From assembly GCF_009601505.1 (NCBI RefSeq), contig NZ_WITC01000017.1, positions 186,001 through 250,000 of the forward strand: 64,000 nt of DNA, read 5' to 3'. A program made the translations under genes and the position numbers. This DNA is from Sinorhizobium terangae. GTDB taxonomy: Bacteria > Pseudomonadota > Alphaproteobacteria > Rhizobiales > Rhizobiaceae. The notes beneath the pieces were generated by a model. It did no database searches and was not told the origin of the DNA. It saw only the letters and a list, made by a program, of their open reading frames with translations. Shown piece by piece: positions 47,488 to 55,645 of this stretch (position 1 is the stretch's first letter; every line of letters begins with the position of its first letter).

Positions 47488-48888
47488 GTGAAAGAAAATA
47501 GTTTCGTATCCGCCGACGAGATCCGCTCGGCCTTCTCCGCCGCCATGTCGGTCATGTACCGCGAAGAGGTGCCGGCCTATGGCACGCTCATGGAACTGGT
47601 GGCGAAGGTCAATGCCGATACGCTGGCGGCGGACGCGACTTTGAAGGACCGCCTGGAGGCAACCTGCTCGCTCGACCGCATCTCGGAGGAGCGCCATGGG
47701 GCGATTCGCCTCGGCACGCCGGCCGAACTTTCGATGATGCGCCGCGTATTCGCCGTCATGGGCATGTATCCGGTCGGCTATTACGACCTTTCGACCGCTG
47801 GCGTACCGGTCCATTCGACCGCGTTCCGGCCGGTCGGCGATGCCGCATTGAAGCGCAATCCCTTCCGCGTCTTCACCTCGCTTTTGAGGCTCGACCTTAT
47901 CGCCAACGAGAGCCTGCGCGCCGAGGCGGAAGTGATTCTTCGCGAGCGCCGGATCTTCACCTCTGGCGCGATCGAGCTCACCGAAAAAGCCGAGCGCGAC
48001 GGCGGGCTCGACGAGGCCGACGCCGAACGCTTCGTCGCGGAGGTGCTGGAGACCTTCCGCTGGCACGACAAGGCCAATGTCAGCACCGACATGTACAAGC
48101 GCCTGCACGACGCGCACCGGCTGATCGCCGACGTCGTTTCCTTCAAGGGACCGCACATCAACCATCTGACGCCGCGCACGCTCGACATCGACAAGGTCCA
48201 AGCGCTGATGCCCGAATATGGCATTGCCCCGAAGGCCGTCGTCGAAGGCCCGCCGACGCGCAAATGCGCGATCCTCCTTCGCCAGACGTCATTCAAGGCG
48301 CTGGGAGAACCCGTCTCCTTCCGTGACGGCGAGGGCGCGTGGAAAACCGGTTCGCATACGGCGCGTTTCGGCGAGATCGAACAGCGCGGCATCGCGCTGA
48401 CGCCCAAGGGGCGCAGCCTCTACGACCGGCTGCTCGACGAATCGCGCAGGATCGTGCGGCCCGCCGCCGACGGCTCCAACGCGAAGCAATACGAAGCAGC
48501 CCTTGCCCAGGCCTTCGGGGCCTTCCCCGACAGCTGGGCGGAGATCCGTGAAGCGGGGCTTGGCTATTTCAGCTATTCTTTGACAGAAAAGGGCCGGCAG
48601 ACGAAGCTCGCCGGACGCCGCGACATAGACGCGCTAGTCGCCGAAGGCCTCGTAGAGTTCGATCCAATCGTCTACGAGGACTTCCTTCCGGTCAGCGCCG
48701 CCGGTATCTTCCAGTCGAACCTCGGCGACGGCGCCCAGCAGGAGTTCGTCGCAAGTCCGAACCAGAAGCGCTTCGAGGCAGATCTGGGCGTCGCCGTCCT
48801 CAACGAGTTCGATCACTATGCCGGTATCGAACAGGCATCAATCGAAAGCTGCCTTCAGGCGCTCTCCGTCGCAATGGCAGCGGAATGA
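47488..48888 (+). CDS. hglS: 2-oxoadipate dioxygenase/decarboxylase (HglS, DUF1338 family)
   Basis: A 466-residue member of the DUF1338 family. The Pseudomonas putida enzyme HglS converts 2-oxoadipate to D-2-hydroxyglutarate with O2 and Fe(II). Numbered from GTG 47488, the metal ligands His70 (ISEERHGAIRLG) and His226 (HINHLTPR) fall on the positions recalled for HglS, as does substrate Arg74; Glu near 296 (ARFGEIEQRG) completes the set. The frame starts earlier (47449), but GAGG before the GTG and this numbering favour 47488. The next gene encodes a probable D-2-hydroxyglutarate dehydrogenase, which supports the function. Confidence 0.88.
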   Translation: MKENSFVSADEIRSAFSAAMSVMYREEVPAYGTLMELVAKVNADTLAADATLKDRLEATCSLDRISEERHGAIRLGTPAELSMMRRVFAVMGMYPVGYYDLSTAGVPVHSTAFRPVGDAALKRNPFRVFTSLLRLDLIANESLRAEAEVILRERRIFTSGAIELTEKAERDGGLDEADAERFVAEVLETFRWHDKANVSTDMYKRLHDAHRLIADVVSFKGPHINHLTPRTLDIDKVQALMPEYGIAPKAVVEGPPTRKCAILLRQTSFKALGEPVSFRDGEGAWKTGSHTARFGEIEQRGIALTPKGRSLYDRLLDESRRIVRPAADGSNAKQYEAALAQAFGAFPDSWAEIREAGLGYFSYSLTEKGRQTKLAGRRDIDALVAEGLVEFDPIVYEDFLPVSAAGIFQSNLGDGAQQEFVASPNQKRFEADLGVAVLNEFDHYAGIEQASIESCLQALSVAMAAE

Positions 48889-48903
48889 CACAGCGACGAT
48901 GAG

Positions 48904-50325
48904 ATGATTGGAAAAGAGCATATCGACGCGCTGACGAAGATCCTTGGCGACAAGGGCGTCGTTGCGCGTGCGGAAGACATGCGAGCCTATGAGACCGGTG
49001 CGCGCTACGATGAGGGCCGCGCGGCTGCCGTTTTGCGCCCGGGGACAACGGCGGAGGTCTCGGCCGCGGTCGCCTATTGCGTCCGAAACGACCTCGCGCT
49101 CATCCCGCAGTCCGGCAATACCGGCGTCGTGTCGGGATCGACGCCGGACAACACCGGCACGGAGATCGTTCTTAGTCTAGACAGGCTGACCAGGCAGCTA
49201 GAGCTCGACAGAAACAATCGCTCTGTGCGTGTCGATGCCGGCTTTCGCCTCTCCGACCTCAATCGGCGGCTGGAGGAACACGACCTGTTCTTCCCGATCG
49301 ACCTTGGTTCCGATCCGCGGCTTGGCGGCATGATTGCGACCAATACCGGCGGTTCGCGCTTCCTGAAGTACGGCGGCGTGCGCCGCAATACGCTGGGCCT
49401 GAAGGTGGTGCTCGCCGACGAGAACGGCACCGTTCTCGACCTCGATTGCGACCTGCGCAAGAACAACACCGGCATCGACTGGAAGCAGATCTTCATCGGA
49501 ACCACCGGCGCCTTCGGCATCGTCACGGAATGCGTGCTGAACCTTGAGCGGGTGCCGAAACAGACGGCAACGGCTTTCCTCGTCCCGGCAAGCGGCGCTG
49601 ATGTGCTGCACCTGCTAAACGCCATGGAAGAGCGGCTCGGCGCCTATCTTTCGGCCTTCGAAGGCATGTCGAAGAACGCGATCGCTGCGACCCTGGCACA
49701 TGTGCCGTCGCTGAAGAATCCTTTCCAGGGCGGCAATGTCCCCGACTATGTGATCCTCGCCGAGATCTCCCGCACCTGGGCGCCGCGCGAGGGCGAACAA
49801 TCGCTCGACGCCGTTCTCGAAAGCGTGCTCGCCGAAATCTGGGAATCGGAAGAGGCGCCGCTTGCCGACGCCTTCGTCGGTCCGCCGCACGAGATCTGGG
49901 CGCTTCGCCACGCGCTTCCCGAAGGTGTAAAGCATCTCGGCAAGCTGATCGCCTTCGACCTTTCGTTCCGCAGAGGTGATATCATGGCCTTCTGCGACCA
50001 TATGAAGACCGAGATGCCGGAGAAGTTCCCAGGCGTCACCGTCTGCGATTTCGGCCATATCGGCGACGGCGGCGTGCATTTCAATCTCGTCGTGGCAAAG
50101 GATAGCCCGCTATTGGCTGAGGCGAGCTTCGAACAGCGATTGCGCGAATGGGTCTTCGCGGTGGCCGTCGAGCAATATGGCGGCAGCTTCAGTGCGGAGC
50201 ATGCAATCGGCCGGCGTAACCAGGCTTTCTACGATTTCTACACGCCGGAGAAACTGAAGGAGATGGCCCGCGGCCTGAAAACACTTACATCGCCGGGAAA
50301 GCTCGGCAGCGTACGTTTTGGTTAA
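48904..50325 (+). CDS. FAD-linked D-2-hydroxyglutarate dehydrogenase-like oxidoreductase
   Basis: A 473-residue flavoprotein of the VAO/D-2-hydroxyacid dehydrogenase type. The FAD-binding_4 domain is near residues 40-220 (AAVLRPGTTAEVSAAVAYC, IPQSGNTGVVSGSTP, DLGSDPRLGGMIATNTGGSR) and the FAD-oxidase C domain ends with VCDFGHIGDGGVHFNL and SFSAEHAIGRRN. It lies 15 bases after hglS, so the likely reaction is oxidation of D-2-hydroxyglutarate to 2-oxoglutarate. D-lactate or another D-2-hydroxyacid remains possible from sequence alone. Confidence 0.87.
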   Translation: MIGKEHIDALTKILGDKGVVARAEDMRAYETGARYDEGRAAAVLRPGTTAEVSAAVAYCVRNDLALIPQSGNTGVVSGSTPDNTGTEIVLSLDRLTRQLELDRNNRSVRVDAGFRLSDLNRRLEEHDLFFPIDLGSDPRLGGMIATNTGGSRFLKYGGVRRNTLGLKVVLADENGTVLDLDCDLRKNNTGIDWKQIFIGTTGAFGIVTECVLNLERVPKQTATAFLVPASGADVLHLLNAMEERLGAYLSAFEGMSKNAIAATLAHVPSLKNPFQGGNVPDYVILAEISRTWAPREGEQSLDAVLESVLAEIWESEEAPLADAFVGPPHEIWALRHALPEGVKHLGKLIAFDLSFRRGDIMAFCDHMKTEMPEKFPGVTVCDFGHIGDGGVHFNLVVAKDSPLLAEASFEQRLREWVFAVAVEQYGGSFSAEHAIGRRNQAFYDFYTPEKLKEMARGLKTLTSPGKLGSVRFG

Positions 50326-50330
50326 GCCCT

Positions 50331-50374
50331 TGGGGTGAGGAAAGTGTGAAGCGGTTTTCCGCCCGCATCCCGCG
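50331..50374. repeat. short palindromic repeat, second copy
   Basis: TTGGGGTGAGGAAAGTGTGAAGCGGTTTTCCGCCCGCATCCCGCG is a diverged copy of the element at 20691-20734 (shared core GAGGAAA-GT-TG, GCGG-TTTCCGC-CGCATCCCGC). It lies between the FAD dehydrogenase and the aldehyde dehydrogenase in the lysine cluster; the left arm is degraded. Confidence 0.65.
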
Positions 50375-50410
50375 CAACCAATAAATGAGACAAAACGGGA
50401 GTCAGTTGAG

Positions 50411-51943
50411 ATGAACATTGCAACCAAGAAAGTCGACGTCGCCAAAGAGGCCGCTGCCCTCCTCGACAAGATGGGCGTCGCCCGCGAACTCTATGTGAGC
50501 GGCGAAATGCCGTCCTACAGCCCGGTCACCGGCGAACAGATCGCCAGCCTCAAGATCGTTTCGGCCGCCGAAGCCGCGGCCCGGATCGAACGGGCCAACG
50601 AAGCCTTCCGCGCCTGGCGACTCGTGCCGGCGCCGAAGCGCGGCGAGCTCGTCCGTCTGCTCGGCGAGGAGCTGCGCACCTTCAAGGCCGACCTCGGCCG
50701 TCTGGTCTCGCTCGAAGCCGGCAAGATCCCGTCGGAGGGCCTTGGCGAGGTGCAGGAGATGATCGACATCTGCGATTTCGCCGTCGGCCTCTCCCGGCAG
50801 CTCTATGGTCTCACGATCGCCACCGAACGCCCGGGCCACCGCATGATGGAAACCTGGCATCCGCTCGGCGTCGTCGGCATCATCTCCGCCTTCAACTTCC
50901 CGGTCGCCGTCTGGTCGTGGAACGCGGCACTGGCGCTCGTCTGCGGCAACGCCGTCGTCTGGAAGCCGTCCGAAAAGACGCCGCTCACCGCGCTTGCATC
51001 GCAGGCGATCCTTGAGCGTGCCCTCGCCCGCTTCGGCGATGCGCCGGAAGGTCTATCGCAAGTGCTGATCGGCGACCGCACGGTCGGCGAAGTGCTCGTC
51101 GATCACCCGAAGGTGCCGCTCGTCTCGGCCACCGGTTCGACCCGCATGGGCCGCGAAGTCGGCCCGCGTCTTGCGAAGCGCTTCGCCCGTGCCATCCTCG
51201 AACTCGGCGGCAACAATGCCGGCATCGTCTGCGCGTCGGCCGATCTCGACATGGCGCTCCGCGCCATCGCCTTCGGCGCCATGGGCACTGCCGGCCAGCG
51301 CTGCACGACGCTGCGCCGCCTCTTCGTCCATGAAAGCGTCTACGATCAGCTCGTCCCGCGCCTGAAGAAGGCCTACACGTCGGTGTCCGTCGGCAACCCG
51401 CTGGAATCGACAGCGCTTGTCGGTCCGCTCGTCGACAAGGCCGCCTTCGACAATATGCAGAAGGCGATTGCCGACGCGAAGGCCCATGGCGGTGCCGTCA
51501 CCGGCGGCGAGCGCGTCGAACTCGGGCATGAGCACGGCTACTACGTGAAGCCGGCGCTCGTCGAAATGCCGAAGCAGGAGGGCCCGGTTCTCGAAGAGAC
51601 CTTCGCGCCGATCCTCTATGTCATGAAGTACAGCGACTTCGACGCCGCACTCGCCGACCACAATGCGGTCGCGGCCGGCCTTTCGTCGTCGATCTTCACC
51701 CGCGACATGCAGGAATCGGAACGCTTCCTCGCGGCCGACGGCTCTGACTGCGGCATCGCCAACGTCAACATCGGCACCTCCGGCGCGGAAATCGGCGGCG
51801 CCTTCGGTGGCGAGAAGGAAACCGGCGGCGGCCGTGAATCGGGCTCCGATGCCTGGAAGGCCTACATGCGCCGGGCCACCAACACGATCAACTATTCGAA
51901 GGCTTTGCCGCTGGCGCAGGGCGTTTCGTTCGACATCGAATAA
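50411..51943 (+). CDS. amaB: L-aminoadipate-semialdehyde dehydrogenase (AmaB/ALDH7 family)
   Basis: A 510-residue aldehyde dehydrogenase with the ALDH7/antiquitin signature MGTAGQRCTTLRRLFVHE (catalytic Cys about 298), general-base Glu in AILELGGNNAGIV (about 264), and cofactor region IISAFNFPVAVWSWNAALAL. Antiquitin-type enzymes oxidise 2-aminoadipate 6-semialdehyde (piperideine-6-carboxylate) to 2-aminoadipate in lysine breakdown. It lies between the FAD dehydrogenase and an aminotransferase, both fitting the same pathway. The gene name follows the P. putida enzyme; specificity is inferred. Confidence 0.9.
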   Translation: MNIATKKVDVAKEAAALLDKMGVARELYVSGEMPSYSPVTGEQIASLKIVSAAEAAARIERANEAFRAWRLVPAPKRGELVRLLGEELRTFKADLGRLVSLEAGKIPSEGLGEVQEMIDICDFAVGLSRQLYGLTIATERPGHRMMETWHPLGVVGIISAFNFPVAVWSWNAALALVCGNAVVWKPSEKTPLTALASQAILERALARFGDAPEGLSQVLIGDRTVGEVLVDHPKVPLVSATGSTRMGREVGPRLAKRFARAILELGGNNAGIVCASADLDMALRAIAFGAMGTAGQRCTTLRRLFVHESVYDQLVPRLKKAYTSVSVGNPLESTALVGPLVDKAAFDNMQKAIADAKAHGGAVTGGERVELGHEHGYYVKPALVEMPKQEGPVLEETFAPILYVMKYSDFDAALADHNAVAAGLSSSIFTRDMQESERFLAADGSDCGIANVNIGTSGAEIGGAFGGEKETGGGRESGSDAWKAYMRRATNTINYSKALPLAQGVSFDIE

Positions 51944-51968
51944 TTCGCGGCTTCGAATAGGATCGATC

Positions 51969-53201
51969 ATGACCATCAATGCAACGGTGAAGGAGGCGGG
52001 CTTTCTGCCCGCCTCGCGGATCGCCTCGATCGGCGTTTCCGAAATCCTGAAGATCGGCGCTCGCGCCAACGCCATGAAGCGCGAAGGCAAGCCGGTGATC
52101 ATCCTCGGCGCCGGCGAGCCGGACTTCGACACGCCGGACCATGTCAAGCAAGCGGCATGGGACGCGATCCAGCGCGGCGAGACGAAATATACGGCGCTCG
52201 ATGGCACGCCGGAGTTGAAGAAGGCGATCCGCGAAAAGTTCCAGCGCGAGAACGGTCTCGCCTACGAGACGGACGAGATCACGGTCGCCACCGGCGCCAA
52301 GCAGATTCTCTTCAACGCCATGATGGCGTCGATCAATCCCGGCGACGAGGTGATCATCCCGACGCCCTACTGGACCTCCTATTCGGACATCGTCCAGATC
52401 TGCGAAGGCAATCCGGTGCTGATCGCTTGCGATGCATCTTCCGGCTTCCGACTCACCGCCGACAAGCTCGAAGCGGCGATCACGCCGAAGACGCGCTGGG
52501 TGTTGCTCAACTCACCCTCGAACCCGTCTGGCGCCGCCTACAGCGCGGCCGATTACCGGCCGTTGCTCGAAGTGCTTCTCAGGCATCCGCATGTCTGGCT
52601 GCTCGTCGATGACATGTACGAGCACATCGCCTATGACGGCTTCCGCTTCGTGACTCCGGCCCAGCTCGAGCCTCGGCTGAAGGACCGTACGCTCACCGTC
52701 AACGGCGTATCGAAGGCCTATGCCATGACCGGCTGGCGGATCGGCTATGCCGGCGGCCCGCGCGAGCTCATCAAGGCGATGGCCGTCGTCCAGAGCCAGG
52801 CGACCTCCTGCCCGTCCTCGGTCAGCCAGGCGGCCTCTGTTGCGGCGCTGAACGGCCCCCAGGATTTCCTCAAGGAACGCACCGCAAGCTTTCAGCGCCG
52901 CCGCGATCTCGTGGTCAGCGGCTTGAACGCCATCGAAGGTCTCGATTGCCGCGTCCCGGACGGCGCCTTCTATACCTTCTCCGGCTGCGCAGGCATGCTC
53001 GGCAAGGTGACGCCATCGGGCAAGACGATCGAAACCGATACGGACTTCTGCTCCTACCTGCTCGACGACGCCCACGTCGCCGTCGTCCCGGGCTCGGCCT
53101 TCGGCCTTTCGCCCTTCTTCCGCATCTCCTATGCGACGTCGGAAGCGGAGCTGAAGGAAGCGCTCACCCGCATCGCCGCCGCCTGCGCGCGGCTGTCGTG
53201 A
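51969..53201 (+). CDS. class I/II PLP-dependent aminotransferase (probable 2-aminoadipate transaminase)
   Basis: A 410-residue aspartate-aminotransferase-family enzyme. The PLP-Lys is in NGVSKAYAMTGWRIGYAGG (near residue 249), with the substrate-binding NSPSNPSGAAYS and the N-terminal ILGAGEPDFDTPDHV. The open frame extends back to 51663 inside amaB, but the ATG at 51969 with AGGA upstream is clearly the start. Given its place at the end of hglS-FAD-amaB, its likely job is 2-aminoadipate plus 2-oxoglutarate to 2-oxoadipate plus glutamate. It could equally act on aspartate or aromatic amino acids. Confidence 0.87.
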   Translation: MTINATVKEAGFLPASRIASIGVSEILKIGARANAMKREGKPVIILGAGEPDFDTPDHVKQAAWDAIQRGETKYTALDGTPELKKAIREKFQRENGLAYETDEITVATGAKQILFNAMMASINPGDEVIIPTPYWTSYSDIVQICEGNPVLIACDASSGFRLTADKLEAAITPKTRWVLLNSPSNPSGAAYSAADYRPLLEVLLRHPHVWLLVDDMYEHIAYDGFRFVTPAQLEPRLKDRTLTVNGVSKAYAMTGWRIGYAGGPRELIKAMAVVQSQATSCPSSVSQAASVAALNGPQDFLKERTASFQRRRDLVVSGLNAIEGLDCRVPDGAFYTFSGCAGMLGKVTPSGKTIETDTDFCSYLLDDAHVAVVPGSAFGLSPFFRISYATSEAELKEALTRIAAACARLS

Positions 53202-53226
53202 GAGTAGTAACAAACGGGCGTAGTCT

Positions 53227-53331
53227 GCCCCTCACCCTAGCCCTCTCCCCGCGTGCGGGGGGACTTCGGCGGCGCGGCATACACCTTCTCCCCGCCTGCG
53301 GGGAGAAGGTCGCGGCAGCGGGATGAGGGGC
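53227..53331. repeat. RIME-type palindromic element
   Basis: GCCCCTCACCCTAGCCCTCTCCCCGC/GCGGGGGG forms the first hairpin and CCTTCTCCCCGC/GCGGGGAGAAGG the second, ending GCAGCGGGATGAGGGGC (53331). It lies between the convergent ends of the aminotransferase and the XRE-cupin regulator. Confidence 0.85.
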
Positions 53332-53386
53332 CTTCCCGAGCTTTACCGAACACCACGTGCAGCCCGCCCCGCAACACTGCCCTACC

Positions 53387-53935
53387 TCAAAACGTCGGCG
53401 GCGTGCAGGCGCTGATCACCTTGCACGGCACCGGCCCGACGCAGCGAAAACGATGCGGTCGGCGGCTTTCGAAATAATAGGCGTCGCCCGGCCCGAGGAC
53501 GCGCCGCTCGTCATCGACGGTGACCTCCAGCCGCCCGGAGAGCACGATACCGCCCTCCTCGCCCTCGTGCACCAGGGGCACCTTGCCGGTGTCCGCCCCC
53601 GGCTGATAGCACTCCTTCAATATCTGCAGGCTACGGCCGAAAAGATTGTCGCCAACCTGGCGATAGGAGATCGGCCCCTTGCCGATCTCGACCAGCTCCT
53701 CCGCCGCATAGAAGGCCTTGCGCGGCTTTTCCGGCTCGAAGGAAAAGAACTCCGCAAGCCCGATCGGAATACCGTCGAGAATGCGCTTCAAGGCGCCAAC
53801 CGACGGGTTCGAGGCATTCGATTCGATTAGCGAGATGGTGGAGTTGGTGACGCCCGCCCTCTTGGCAAGCTCGCGCTGGGAGAGATTGTGCATCAGCCGC
53901 ACATGGCGCAGGCGTTTGCCGATATCGACACTCAT
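53387..53935 (-). CDS. XRE-cupin transcriptional regulator (PuuR-like)
   Basis: A 182-residue regulator with an N-terminal Cro/C1 helix-turn-helix (KRLRHVRLMHNLSQRELAKR, then VTNSTISLIESNASNPSVG) and a C-terminal cupin sensor (VPLVHEGEEGGIVLSGRLEV, GPGDAYYFESRRPHRF). This layout is shared with PuuR, which represses putrescine degradation genes. It is divergent from the BauA-like aminotransferase with a 145-base shared region, so it probably represses that gene in response to a polyamine, beta-alanine or similar amine. This is inference. Confidence 0.9.
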   Translation of the reverse strand: MSVDIGKRLRHVRLMHNLSQRELAKRAGVTNSTISLIESNASNPSVGALKRILDGIPIGLAEFFSFEPEKPRKAFYAAEELVEIGKGPISYRQVGDNLFGRSLQILKECYQPGADTGKVPLVHEGEEGGIVLSGRLEVTVDDERRVLGPGDAYYFESRRPHRFRCVGPVPCKVISACTPPTF

Positions 53936-54080
53936 CGCAGGTTCCGTGTTGACGTTGTTTGAAATATCGAAACTCTAGCAAGTCGCCTCCATAAAATACA
54001 GTGGCTTAGCCAAACGAAGAAAAGGACTTGTTCGGCAATCCAAATCATGGCGTCAATCGTGAATTCGACAGGAGGATGCC

Positions 54081-55418
54081 ATGGACGCCCACAACAAGCC
54101 CAACGCCCCGGTGCTCGACAGCTACTGGATGCCCTTTACTGCCAACCGCCAGTTCAAGGCCGCGCCCCGACTGCTCGCCTCGGCCGAGGGCATGCACTAT
54201 ACCAGCATCGACGGCCGGACGATCCTTGACGGCACCGCCGGCCTCTGGTGCGTCAATGCCGGCCATGGCCGCCGGCAGATCGCTGCCGCGGTCGAGCGGC
54301 AGCTTTCGACCATGGACTTCGCCCCCTCCTTCCAGATGGGCCATCCGATCGCCTTCGATTTTGCCGAACGGCTCGCTGAAATCGCGCCCGGCCCCGCTGG
54401 CGCCAAGCTCGACCGCGTGTTCTTCACCGGCTCCGGTTCAGAATCCGTCGACACCGCGCTGAAGATCGCGCTCGCCTACCAGCGCTCGATCGGCCAGGGC
54501 ACGCGCACACGGCTGATCGGCCGCGAGCGCGGTTATCACGGTGTCGGCTTCGGCGGCATCTCCGTCGGCGGCATCGTCAACAATCGCCGCGTCTTCCCGC
54601 AACTCCCGGGCTCTGACCATCTGCGCCATACCCATGACCCAGCGAAAAACGCTTTCGTCAAGGGCCAGCCAGAACATGGCGCCGAGCTTGCCGACGACCT
54701 CGAAAGGCTCGTCGCACTGCACGGCGCCGAAACCATCGCCGCCTGCATCGTCGAACCGGTTGCCGGCTCAACCGGCGTGCTGATCCCGCCGAAGGGCTAT
54801 CTCGAACGGCTGCGCGCTATCTGCGACAAGCACGGCATCCTCCTGATCTTCGACGAGGTGATCACCGGCTTCGGCCGCCTCGGCGCCGCCTTCGCAACCG
54901 ACTATTTCGGCGTCACCCCAGATCTCGTCACCACGGCCAAGGGTCTCACCAACGGCGCCATCCCGATGGGCGCGGTCTTTGCGAGCCGCAAGGTGCACGA
55001 TGCGCTGATGCACGGTCCGGAAGGCCAGATCGAGCTTTTCCACGGCTACACCTATTCCGGCCACCCGGCCGCCTGCGCCGCCGGCATCGCTACGCTCGAC
55101 ATCTATCGCGACGAGGGCCTGATGACCCGCGCTGCCGAGCTGCAGGAGGACTGGCACGAGGCGATGCATTCGCTGAAGGGCCTGCCACATGTCATCGACA
55201 TCCGCACCATCGGCCTCATTGCCGGCATCGAGCTGCAATCGCGCGACGGCGCCCCCGGCGCCCGTGCCTACGAGGTCTTCGTCGATTGCTTCGAAAGGGG
55301 GCTCCTTATCCGCGTCACCGGCGACATCATCGCCTTCTCGCCGCCGCTGATCGTCGAAAAGAAGCATTTCGGTGAGATCGTCTCGATGCTCGCGGACGCA
55401 TTGAAGCGGGTGAAGTAA
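54081..55418 (+). CDS. class III aminotransferase, beta-alanine/omega-amino acid:pyruvate type
   Basis: A 445-residue omega-aminotransferase resembling BauA: DSYWMPFTANRQF at the N-terminus, FFTGSGSESVDTALKIALAY for the PLP phosphate, GRERGYHGVGFGGISVGG, LIFDEVITGFGRLGAAF, the catalytic Lys in VTTAKGLTNGAIPMGAVF (near residue 293), and FHGYTYSGHPAACAAG. Its reaction is probably beta-alanine (or another omega-amino acid or amine) plus pyruvate to semialdehyde plus alanine. AGGAGG precedes the ATG. No methylmalonate-semialdehyde dehydrogenase lies next to it, so the exact substrate is open. Confidence 0.88.
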   Translation: MDAHNKPNAPVLDSYWMPFTANRQFKAAPRLLASAEGMHYTSIDGRTILDGTAGLWCVNAGHGRRQIAAAVERQLSTMDFAPSFQMGHPIAFDFAERLAEIAPGPAGAKLDRVFFTGSGSESVDTALKIALAYQRSIGQGTRTRLIGRERGYHGVGFGGISVGGIVNNRRVFPQLPGSDHLRHTHDPAKNAFVKGQPEHGAELADDLERLVALHGAETIAACIVEPVAGSTGVLIPPKGYLERLRAICDKHGILLIFDEVITGFGRLGAAFATDYFGVTPDLVTTAKGLTNGAIPMGAVFASRKVHDALMHGPEGQIELFHGYTYSGHPAACAAGIATLDIYRDEGLMTRAAELQEDWHEAMHSLKGLPHVIDIRTIGLIAGIELQSRDGAPGARAYEVFVDCFERGLLIRVTGDIIAFSPPLIVEKKHFGEIVSMLADALKRVK

Positions 55419-55440
55419 GGGTACTGACGCGTGAGATAAG

Positions 55441-55601
55441 GCCCCTCCCCAACCCCTCCCCACAGGTGGGAGGGGCTTTGGCGCCTGCAGTACCCAACTG
55501 CCATTCCCCAGGCTTCGAGTCTCTCGTAACGATCAAGAGAGGTGGGGAACAGTGCGGCAAGTTAAGCCCCTCCCGCCTGTGGGGAGGGGTTGGGGAGGGG
55601 C
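55441..55601. repeat. long inverted repeat, RIME-like (CCCCTCCCC arms)
   Basis: GCCCCTCCCCAACCCCTCCCCACAGGTGGGAGGGGC at the left (55441-55476) and GCCCCTCCCGCCTGTGGGGAGGGGTTGGGGAGGGGC at the right (55566-55601) are near-perfect reverse complements separated by about 90 bases. Each arm folds on itself. It separates the convergent BauA-like and glycerate kinase genes. Confidence 0.82.
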
Positions 55602-55645
55602 ATTCACGCACCGTCCCAGCATGGCAATCCGCTTTGCCGAACGAC

